Part shown: positions 45,987 to 55,360 of the stretch, piece after piece
Layout: every line of letters starts with the position of its first letter
How positions within the stretch are numbered: the stretch's first letter is position 1
Source of the DNA: Coffea arabica
Lineage: Eukaryota; Streptophyta; Magnoliopsida; Gentianales; Rubiaceae
Length of the DNA: 64,000 nucleotides
Assembly: GCF_036785885.1 (NCBI RefSeq)
Contig: NC_092329.1
Location: 5,642,001-5,706,000, forward strand
Reading direction: 5' to 3'
Notes under the pieces: generated by a model
The model's database searches: none
Seen by the model: the letters and a program-made list of their open reading frames with translations, nothing else
Told to the model about the DNA's origin: nothing
Program-made: the position numbers and the translations under genes

Positions 45987-47042
45987 TCAGTGAGGATAAA
46001 ATCTTGTGACTCGTTTCAGTGTTTCATCCTCTATATAGTCCTGATAACCCTCGTAAATAGAGTAATCCTTGAGCACATGAGCTACAGTTTTCCTTGGACT
46101 AGTAGATGGCGCCAAATAATCAAGCAGTGATCTCAATTCTTCATCCACTCCTTCATCAAGAGCACTCAACGGTTCAAGATATTTGACCATAGCTACTCTT
46201 AACTTATTTCTACCATAAGACTCAAAAACTTCCGGTATAACAAAATCAATCTCATTAACAGAAATCATAGAGTAAGAGTTAAGAAAATGCGAGTTAGGGA
46301 ATGGAGGTGGTGTCACCACATTTGATGATTCTTCACTGGATTCTTTCACTTGAATGGGTTGCGGTTGGGGTTCCATTTCTTCCTTTGCGGCTTCTTTTTC
46401 AACTGCATCTGTAGATCTCCCATTTTGACACTCTTGCATCTCCTCATCACTAGTCAAACAAATTGTACTCTCATTTTCTTCAAAATCAACAATGGTTTTC
46501 GAGGGAAATTCTTCAATTTGAGAAGCCAATCGATTTATTCTGGATGTCAATAGACATATTTGATCTTCCAGATTACTCATTGCATCCTTCATCATCTCAT
46601 TTCTCATTTGTGTCTCCTGTTGGAATTGATATGTATTAGTAGCTATTGATTCAACTATTTTTTCAAGAGACATACCTGACATAGATGATGATTCTTGAGA
46701 CTCATACTGCTGAAAATTCATTGGCCCTGTTATATAATTATAACTGGAGTTATCCCACCATCCTTGATCATACCCGTTTGGATTAGGGTTATACCACGTT
46801 TGAGACTAGGGTGAAAAATCTCCATAATTATTGAGTGGGACACTCAGATTATCTTGATATTCGGGGCACATACCGGTTGAATGATCCCTGACATAACAAA
46901 TTTTACAGGTTGCAGCAACCATTCTTTCTCTAATAGAGTTTAGTGCCTCTGAATATGCAAACTTAGCAAAAAAATAAGCCTCATTGCCTTCCCTGGAAAC
47001 AAAATCTAGTCTATCACCAAAATACGGAGTGTTAGAAGTCAT
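45987..47042 (-). pseudogene. gag remnant with zinc knuckle (Tat-like element)
   Basis: One frame of 352 codons from the ATG at 47042, broken by a single stop at 46808-46806. The N-terminal part carries a CCHC zinc knuckle, CKICYVRDHSTGMC (C-x2-C-x4-H-x4-C), the nucleic-acid-binding motif of nucleocapsid. The later part has a coiled-coil-like stretch (EDQICLLTSRINRLASQIEE) followed by acidic sequence. The usual capsid region upstream of the knuckle is missing: the ATG is only about 90 bp from the primer-binding site. Compared with the Tat lineage, it is a C-terminal gag piece. Confidence 0.75.
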
Positions 47043-47130
47043 AAACTATAAAAGAAAAAAAAAGCAGAAAAATAGATTAGAAAAAAATGAAAACAAGATG
47101 AATTCAAAAAGAAACAAATAACTAGCGCCA

Positions 47131-47149
47131 GTTCCCGGCAACGGCGCCA
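47131..47149 (-). other. Primer-binding site of the Tat-like element
   Basis: The minus strand reads tggcgccgttgccgggaac, 5 bp from the LTR edge. This type of PBS, beginning TGGCGCCGTTGCC, is common in Tat/Ogre-lineage Gypsy elements (family knowledge from memory). Confidence 0.8.
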
Positions 47150-47154
47150 AAAAT

Positions 47155-48579
47155 TAACAGGGTGTCAAACCTGTGCAATAATAAATACCTGCTTAAATAA
47201 AATATAATTTCTGTAGATAGTGATAAGTAGAGTCGAATCCACAGGAATTGGGGATAAGTTATTTCTTTTAGAGTCCGAAGTATGGGGGATTTTTGAAAAT
47301 GAGAATAACTAAATTACTTGGAATAAATTAAAATAAAATAAAATAACTACAACTCAAATAACTAATTATCACAATAAAAATAATAATGGACGAACTCTAG
47401 CCAAGAGACAACTTCGGAGATGGTTCACTTAATTCGATCACAGATGCAAGGATTATTCCAGTTACTATCTGATAAATTAGTTATAGTTGTCATACACGCG
47501 ATAAACAACCAACTCTTCCTCAATTTGTCGATAGCCAAGGTACGACCGTTGACTATTTCTCTAATCAGGAAACAACCCTAGGTACGACCATAAAAGTTGA
47601 ATTCCCTAATTGCATGAATAATTAGAAGAGTCTAATTCTAACCAATTAACACGCTACGAGGGTCTCTTTAAGTTAGCCTGTCTATCTCCCTGACACAAAC
47701 CCAATCATGCCAGTTGCCACCAGTTTAGAATAATTAAACAATTACGGATTTAACTACCCTAATTGGCTTCAGGTTATTGAATTAATCTAGAATCCGGGCC
47801 CTGGATAATCGAATAATAAAACAACCAAATGAACATAAAGCAGAAGATAGACGAATACCAGTGAATAATGGAAATAAATAAAATTTAATTCGATCTCACA
47901 AATTTAGTAGAACCTAGTCCTCCGTTGTTCCTCGACTAGACGAAGGGATTTAATTCATCTTCATGGAGGGAATCCCATGCAAAAGTGCATAAGTAATTAT
48001 TGAAAAACAAGCTATGTCTTCGTCTTCCCCAGTCATGCGGCTCATTAGCCTCCAATATATATAACTACGTGACTAGTCTCCTAACCGAATAAGAAGAGAA
48101 AAAGAATAAGGCAACCACCCATTGTTCCTAATCTAAACAATTGCCTAACTTTTCTCGGTGGTCCCCACAAATTAGTAACAAGGCTGCCGAATTACTCCTT
48201 GTTTTAAGCCTCTGTACGTTTCTTTCTTCTTAAAAGCCCAACATGACTAATGCTTCATACTCCATGGTCCCCGCCGAATTGAGTGAAAGGTTACCAGAAG
48301 TCAAACTCTGCCCAATTCCCTTATTGTTTCCTATTGACCTTCGTACTCCAATCTCCTAATCAGCAAAGGATATGCAATCCCTTTGTAGCACCATGTGGGC
48401 CCGGTTGTTTGAAGTCTCCATTGTCTCCCGAAAGTCCCTCCTATTATGTGCTTTTCTGTTCCACTCCCTGAAATTGAGTCCAATACCAAATATAAGTAAA
48501 TATTAATAATTAAAACAATATTTGGCAAGGATAAAGGGAGAAATTAATAATAAAATAATCAACAATTAATACCCTATCA
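47155..48579 (-). repeat. LTR (5' LTR of the minus-strand element)
   Basis: 1,425 bp, collinear with 41198-42628. The plus-strand left edge reads 'taacaggg' where the partner has 'tgacaggg', so the terminal TG has mutated. Confidence 0.92.
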
Positions 48580-48709
48580 CTTATAAATCAGAGTTCTTTA
48601 ATTTATATAAATTGTATGTATGTGAAAAATAAAATTCATACAGTGTTAATTTATTTTAATTATTTTTAAATTGCACATAGATTAAGTATGCCTTTAACGC
48701 TAGTCTCAA

Positions 48710-48870
48710 AAAACTGGGACATCAATCAATAGCAGAATAAAGGATTTTTCCACTATTGATTTACCAAAAGAGACACTGCCCATTCCATGGCTTCTTCAGA
48801 AGTACTTGTTCCAGCCGTGACCAATGCCTAAACAAAATTTATAAAGAAGAAACACTTAGTCGAAGGAATG
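48710..48870 (-). pseudogene. P450 relic of block 2, exon-2 start (split by retrotransposon)
   Basis: About 48731-48830 encodes the same I-helix piece as 36410-36511 (ALVTAGTSTSEE... with preserved acceptor). The intron that follows upstream is cut at 48870 by the chromovirus and resumes at 54116. The exon-1 end of the same relic is at about 54520-54805. Confidence 0.82.
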
Positions 48871-49223
48871 TGTCAGGAACTTAAGGCGTAATTTGTCGTT
48901 TTATTCTTTAGTGTATGCGTTTCAGTGATAAAACAAAATAAGGCTAGGACATGAAATGGTGTCGTTGGACTAATTCTGGCAGTTAGTTAGAATTAGTTAT
49001 TCTGTTAGCTCACGTTTGTTTAGTTTCTACTATTAGCTGCCATTATAAATAGCAAGTGTAACAGAAGGAAAGATTATCAGACTTAATACAATTTGAATTA
49101 CTTTCTCTCTCTTGCTTTGGCTCTCTTTTCTTTCCCATCATTTTTCCTTTTCTTCCCTAAATCTTCCTCTGCCGTTCACTTCCCTTCTCTGTATTCCACG
49201 AGCTCAAACCCAGGGGTCTGACA
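48871..49223 (+). repeat. 5' LTR of the chromovirus
   Basis: 353 bp, from 'tgtcaggaacttaaggcg' to 'caggggtctgaca'. By eye it differs from the 3' LTR at about eight positions, all transitions. 'tataaatagcaagtg' near 49042 is a likely TATA box. Confidence 0.93.
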
Positions 49224-49224
49224 T

Positions 49225-49236
49225 TTGGTATCAGAG
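49225..49236 (+). other. Primer-binding site, initiator tRNA-Met type
   Basis: tggtatcagagc begins two bases after the 5' LTR. It is complementary to the 3' end of plant initiator tRNA-Met. Confidence 0.88.
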
Positions 49237-49267
49237 CAGTCGATCCTTAGCTGCAATTGATACGGAA

Positions 49268-52200
49268 ATGGCGGAAAATACTCGGTACCGCACCTTGGAA
49301 GAACATATTAAGAAACAAGACAGCCGTTTGCAGGAGGTGGTGGAATCGATGGCCAGCATGCAGGCCTCTTGTCAACAGCGGTTTCAGGAGGAACTAGAGC
49401 AGAAAAGCTTGCGACTGGAAGCACTGGTGGGTAACTTGGATCAAAGGTTCAGCTCGATTGAGCAGAAGTTCAATAACTTGCTGACTGTGATGTTGAAGGA
49501 AAGAGGTTGCTCTGAGCTGGAATCGCGAGCGTCAGATCCGTTGCTGCCAACTCCACCGCCGCACATAAAGCTAGGAAATCAAAATGGTACCCATTGTGCG
49601 CCACCAGAGAATCGAAGTAAGCAATTCCATCCTATCTTGCCGAAACTTGAAATGCCTATGTTTGTTGCTGGTAACCCTAGGGAATGGCTTAGGAAATGTC
49701 AGAAATATTTCTTGAATTACCCGATTCCTGATAACCAAAAAGTAGAAATGGTAGAAATGTTTCTTGAGGGGAAGACCGACAATTGGTTTCAAGGAGTAAA
49801 ACTTGAAAGACCTCACCTCTCTTGGACAGAGTTTAGTGACTTAATGTGTGAAAGATTTTCCAGTAAAGTCTCTCGTGATGTGGTAGAGGAATTCAATAAG
49901 CTTTAACAGAATGGAACAATAGGGGAATATGAGGAAAAATTCGATGAGCTTAAAACTCTCATGCTCCTTAGTAATCCTAAATTAGACGAGCTCTATTTTG
50001 TCTCCAGTTTTGTCAGTGGCCTGAAAGAGGAAATTAGACCAATGGTGAAAATGTTTAAGCCACAATCACTAGCGAAGGCCTTCGAAGTAGCTGAACTACA
50101 AGAGTGTTCCTTAGAAGTGCAAGCCAGACAATCGCGAAGTACTAGTAAAATTGTGTTAGAATCCAGATTCGGATTGTTCAAGAATCAACCTAATAATCAG
50201 AAGTCCTCCAGTTCCTACCGTATTCCTGCAATCACTCCAAACACCAACAAGTCAAAAAACGTGGCTAAAGAGTTTAATAAGATCTCTGCTGAGGAGATAC
50301 AGTATAGGCGCAAACATGGCCTGTGCTATAGGTGTGGTGAGAAGTTTGGTGCTGGGCATCGTTGTAAGTCAGGAAGCTTGAACTGTGTGGATCTGGAAGA
50401 AAGGGATGAAACGGATTTTGAGGATGCTGAAGGGGAACAAAACCAAAGCATTGGAAGAGTTGGGGAATTAGCTGAGGTTTCTCTGAATGCTTTGAATGGA
50501 GCCATGAGCAGGAAGTTTATAATACTACTGGGTAACATGGGAGGATTACCAATAAAAATCTTGGTGGATACTGGAGCTTCAAACAGCTTCATTCACTTCG
50601 GTCTTGCGAAGTCTTTGTACTTAGCTCATCAAGAGGTGACTCCTTTCACAGTCACCTTGGCAGATGGTACGGATATTACTAGTGGGGCAATTTGTCCAAG
50701 AGTCAAGTGGCTAATATAGGACTATCAGTTCCAATTTGACTTGAAGATGATGGATTTAGGGAATTGGGACATTATTTTAGGGGTAGATTGGATGTACCAA
50801 TTCAGTCCCATTACGTTTGATTTTCATAGTCTCAGCATTGCTCTCAGCAGCAGTGGAAGTTTGTTGCACTTACAAGGGCTTATCAACCAACCTGTGATGG
50901 AGCTGGTAAGAGATAAGGACCTCAGATCTTTTATACAAGAGAAGCACAGGCACTGTGCTGCCTTGCAAGCCGAATCACGGGAACACCAGCAAAGAGATAT
51001 TCCTGAGCAGGTGGAAGCGGTCCTGCAACAGTACTCACAAGTATTTGTCACCCCGACAGGTCTGCCCCCGGAGAGAGAGCTGGATCACCAAATCACTCTC
51101 AAACCTGGAGCGGAACCCTTCAAACTAAAGCCTTACAGGTACCCTCACGCACACAAAACTGAAATTGAGAAGCAAGTGGCTGAGATGCTCTCTAGTGGTG
51201 TTGTTATTCACAGTAGTAGTCCCTTCGCATCTTCTGTTTTGCTGGTCAAGAAGAAGGATAACTCATGGAGATTATGTGTGGACTATCGAAAGCTAAACGA
51301 GCTGACTGTTAAAGACAGATTTTCCATACCGAATATAGATGAACTTTTGAATGAGTTGCATGGGATGAAGTACATGTCTAAGCTGGACCTTAGAGCAGGT
51401 TACCACCAACTGAGAGTTAAAGCAATGGATACGCACAAAATTGCCTTCCAAACACATCATGGTCACTTCGAATTCTTGGTCATGCCGTTTGGATTGACGA
51501 ACGCCCCAACTACCTTCCATGCAACATCTGGGGTCCTGGCGAACAATCAACTATTCTGCAAAAGATCTAAACGCTCATTTGCCCAAACTTTCGTGGAGTA
51601 TTTGGGACATGTTATATCTGAAAAAGGCGTAAGCATGGACAAGTCTAAGATAGAGTGCATACTCTCCTGGCTAGCACCCAAAACAGTAAAAGAATTGAGA
51701 GGATTCCTGGGTTTAACAGGCTATTACCGAAGATTTGTTAAAGGATATGGGGTAATCAGTATACCATTGACGCAATTGTTGAAAAAGGACGGGTTCACAT
51801 GGAATTCTGAAGCTCAGATGGCTTTTGAAGATTTAAAGAAAGCCATGACGACTGCTCCCGTACTGAGCATGCCCAACTTTGAGATTCCTTTCGTCATCGA
51901 GATGGATGCCTGCGGAGTGAGTATTGGTGCAGTCCTGATGCAACAAGGACATCCCATAGCGTTCCTTAGCAAAGCTCTAGCAAACCAGAATCTGGGTATG
52001 TCGGTATACGAGAAAGAGCTCTTTGCATTGGTGTTGGCTGTCGCTAAATGGAAACATTATCTAGTCGGACATCGCTTCATCATTCGAACGGATCATCAGG
52101 CCCTCAAATACTTATTGGAACAACGACTCACACATCCGTTGCAACACAAATGGCTGACTAAGTTGTTAGGCTTGGACTACGAGATCCATTATAAGAAAGG

Positions 52201-53734
52201 CATCGACAATGGAGTGGCGGACTCATTATCCAGGCGAAGGATAGCTGATCACAGTGAGAGGTGTTCAACCGAGTCTAGAATTTTGAATACTATTTCGTCA
52301 GTGCAGCCAGCTTGGATACAAGAATTATTAGATAGTTACGTAGGTGATGCTGTGGCCCAGGAGCTCATTCCCCAACTACTGCTGGATCCTTCTTCAAACT
52401 CAGATTATCAGTTAGACAAAGGTCTAATGAAGTTCAAAGGCAAATTGTACGTGGGGACTTCTAAAGGGATCAGAGGTAACCTTATCAAGGCGTTGCATGA
52501 TTCTGTAGTTGGGGGACATTTCGGTCAAAGAGGGTGTCTACAAAGAGTGCAAGCACTATTTCACTGGCTCAGAATCAAGAGGGACGTCATACAATTTGTG
52601 AGATCTTGTGACATATGCCAACAGAGTAAGCACGAAAATGTCCCTTACCCCGGGCTGATACAGCCACTTCCAGTTCCTCAGCATACATGGTCCCAAATAA
52701 CAATGGATTTGATCGAACAGTTGCCCTTATCGCAGGGGTTTGATACTATATTCGTGGTAGTGGATCGTTTCACTAAGTTCAGCCATTTTATGCGACTTTC
52801 TCATCCTTATTTAGTTCAACAGGCAGCTATGGTTTTTCTTGATAATGTGTATAAGCTTCATGGGTTGCCGAAAGTCATCGTGTCCAACCGAGACAGGGTG
52901 TTTCTCAGTGGATTCTGGCAGAAAATGTTCAAATTATTGGGAACTAAACTCCATTACAGCTCTTCCTATCACCCACAGTCCGACGGGCAGAACGAGAGAG
53001 TTAACCAATGCCTGGAAACGTACCTAAGATCTATATGTAGTGAGCATCCAACACGGTGGAGTGAGTGGTTATCTACAACGGAGTATTGGTACAATACCAA
53101 CTTCCATACCAGTTTACAACTTTCTCCCTTTGAGGCATTATATGGGTACAAGCCGACGCCTATTCCTTTGGGACCCTTCCATGACGTTGTGATACCAACT
53201 GCTGCTGATGGACAGGAAAGACTACAAATCTCGTCACAAATCAAGGACAATTTAGCTCAGGCTCAGAACCGAATGAAGCACTATACTGATCAACACAAGA
53301 CAGAAAGAACTTTGCAGGTAGGGGACTGGGTTTACCTTAAGTTACAGCCTTATAGGCAACAAACTGTGGCCATCCGAAGGAGCTTAAAGCTGTCGGCCAA
53401 GTATTATGGGCCTTTCCAAATTATTGAGAAGGTGGGGGCTGTAGCCTATAAGCTACGATTACCACCTGGAGCTAGAGTTCATCCGGTGTTTCACGTTTCA
53501 CTTCTTAAGAAGCCGATTGGTGGCAGTCAGCCTATTGAAGCAGTCTTGTCAGAGTTGGACTCCTCAGATTAGTGTTTGTTGCAACCAGAGCAGGTGCTTA
53601 GACGCAGGGTTGTCATGCGGGATTCGCAACCAGTTATACAATATCTTGTCAAGTGGAATCATTTGCCAGACTCGGAGGCCTCCTGGGAGGATAAAAGTTT
53701 CATTGATAAAATGTTTCCAGATTTTAAAGCTTGA
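49268..53734 (+). pseudogene. gag-pol of the chromovirus, with stops and lost active sites
   Basis: One frame of 1,488 codons from the ATG at 49268, interrupted by stops at 49904 (TAA), 50717 (TAG) and 53570 (TAG). gag includes a capsid region and a variant zinc knuckle, CYRCGEKFGAGHRC (about 50325). Protease LVDTGASNSFI is at about 50560. Reverse transcriptase runs from about 51140. An in-frame deletion near 51525 joins the NAPTTF region directly to NNQLF, removing the segment that normally carries the catalytic Asp pair. RNase H is at about 51890-52230. Integrase has an HHCC zinc finger (about 52497-52635) and the SNRD motif at about 52884, where the catalytic Asp is Asn (codon 52886-52888). 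A chromodomain-like end (YLVKWNHLPDSEASWED) follows the last internal stop. Clearly non-functional. Confidence 0.92.
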
Positions 53735-53750
53735 GGACAAGCTTTCTTTA

Positions 53751-53762
53751 TGAGGAGGAGAT
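53751..53762 (+). other. Polypurine tract of the chromovirus
   Basis: 'tgaggaggagatt' immediately before the 3' LTR. Confidence 0.7.
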
Positions 53763-54115
53763 TGTCAGGAACTTAAGGCGTAATTTGTCGTTTTATTCTT
53801 TAGTGTATGTGTTTCAATGATAAAACAAAATAAGGCTAGGACATGAAACGGTGCCGTTGGACTAATTCTGGCAGTTAGTTAGAATTAGTTATTCTGTTAG
53901 CTCACGTTTGTTTAGTTTCTACTATTAGCTGCCATTATAAATAGCAAGTGTAACAGAAGGAAAGATTATTAGACTTAATACAATTTGAATTACTTTCTCT
54001 CTCTTGCTTTGGCTCTCTTTTCTTTCCCATCACTTTTCCTTTTCTTCCCCAAATCTTCCTCTGCCGTTCACTTCTCTTCTCTGTATTCCACGAGCTCAAA
54101 CCCAGGGGTCTGACA
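53763..54115 (+). repeat. 3' LTR of the chromovirus
   Basis: 353 bp, the same length as the 5' LTR, ending 'caggggtctgaca'. Confidence 0.93.
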
Positions 54116-54810
54116 AAATGAGGTTAAATGTTGGAATCTCTGATCTAATGAACCGTTAGGCTTCTTTGGAATTTAGTCTAATTGAAGATTTTTTTTTTCA
54201 ATTTAGTTTGCTAGAATAATTGAATGACTTCAACCCTATAATAATGATTCCAAAATGATGGGGATTAATATTTTTAATTTGAATTTGAACATTAAATTTT
54301 GTATATGTGACGTGCATCTAAACCCACTAATATAGGCACTGTTAGGAGATAAAAGATTTATCCAAACAATTGAAAGAAAACAAGAGAATAGATGTGGTTG
54401 TTGGCATCACCTAACTTGAAAAAATTAAGGAACGTTCCAATAGTTACAGCGATGATCTTGTTTGGCTTGTGAAGCAGATAGATACTAGAAGTCTTACCAG
54501 TACGATTCCTTTGACAATATCCAGGGTGTAGAACTCGGTCAGATTCTTGCAAAGACAATAATGATTGGATTATGGTCTTGCTTTGATCAGGTGATGAGGC
54601 TGAATCACTTCAGTTCTTCAACTTTCCTCACTCAGATCGTGCATGAAATCGTCAAACTTCCCCTGGTAATTCTTCAACATCTTCCTATACGTTTTCCCAA
54701 GACCAAGCCACCTCATTATTGGCACATATTGACAAATGTCCGCGGGCAACTTTGCCCAGAACATATCAATCGACATGCTGTAGAGGACCTCTGAATCCAA
54801 AGCCATGCTG
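54116..54810 (-). pseudogene. P450 relic of block 2, intron and exon-1 end
   Basis: 54116-54498 is the rest of the relic's intron, and the donor gtaaga is at about 54493-54498. The exon-1 end (about 54499-54805) reads MALDSEVLYSMSIDMFWAKL, then PADICQYVPIMRWLGLGKTY, with a stop after DLSEES. A short deletion removes part of the block 1 spacer here. Collinear with 36512-37250. Confidence 0.82.
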
Positions 54811-55360
54811 GAGAAGCAAAGGCAAGTGATGTAGCTATGTAAGTTTCACACTTACACTCTTATCGATCTGATATAGGCAGTAATCAAATCAATGGCCAAA
54901 GCGACAGCAACATTAGCCTGATATGTATAGATGGCAAAAGAGGAGATTCCATAGATATCTTCCTGCCTGCCACAGAATTAGTATGACCTTCCACCAACGT
55001 TGGATTTTGTCACTAAGATACTTGCATTCCCCTAGAAACAAACACTCTAAGACAATAGGTACAGTTGTTAAAAGTTAGCATTGTTTTTTAGATTTGGTCA
55101 CAAATTCTCGCACAAAACTTGGCCAAAGTGACTTGTGATTTGAGAGATGTGTACATTTATTCCTTTTGCACATTATGCGCATTAAGCAAGTTGTTTAATG
55201 TGAACACACAGATCGAATATTAGTTGTAAACAGAAATAAAGATTTTATACACAAAGGATGGCTATGTTCTAGTACAATAATTAAGAATAGTCTTGCCTGC
55301 CACTTCATGATAACAACATGATAGCTTCTGCTACCACAATTCACTGCTTCTAGTTGGCTT

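Larger units (their letters stand above)
41198..48579 (-). mobile_element. Non-autonomous Gypsy/Tat-like LTR retrotransposon with gag remnant only
   Basis: 7,382 bp inserted in block 2, with a perfect 5-bp target duplication cttat (41193-41197 and 48580-48584). The LTRs are 1,431 bp (41198-42628) and 1,425 bp (47155-48579). They differ at roughly 20-25 sites and small indels by eye. Orientation is minus: a primer-binding site, tggcgccgttgccgggaac, lies just inside the right-hand LTR, and a purine tract abuts the left-hand LTR. The only family-like coding sequence is a gag remnant (47042-45987). No protease, reverse transcriptase or integrase sequence was found, so the element depends on a relative for movement, as described for large derivative and gag-only plant elements. 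The motif 'gggttgcctcccaaaaagcg' at about 45930 is often seen in Tat-type elements (from memory). Confidence 0.9.
48871..54115 (+). mobile_element. Gypsy chromovirus LTR retrotransposon (defective)
   Basis: 5,245 bp. LTRs of 353 bp each (48871-49223 and 53763-54115), TG...CA ends. The flanks gaatg (48866-48870) and aaatg (54116-54120) form a 5-bp target duplication with one mismatch. The primer-binding site tggtatcagagc matches initiator tRNA-Met. gag and pol lie in one frame, with order protease, reverse transcriptase, RNase H, integrase, then a chromodomain-like tail, hence chromovirus. It is inserted in the intron of the P450 relic of block 2. It cannot move by itself because of several lesions in pol. 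Confidence 0.95.
36915..54515. repeat. Segmental duplication block, copy 2 (expanded by insertions)
   Basis: The parts collinear with copy 1 are 36915-41197, 48580-48870 and 54116-54515. The two gaps are LTR retrotransposons; a third, 265-bp insert lies at about 37348-37611. Without the insertions the block is about 4.7 kb, like copy 1. Confidence 0.85.
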
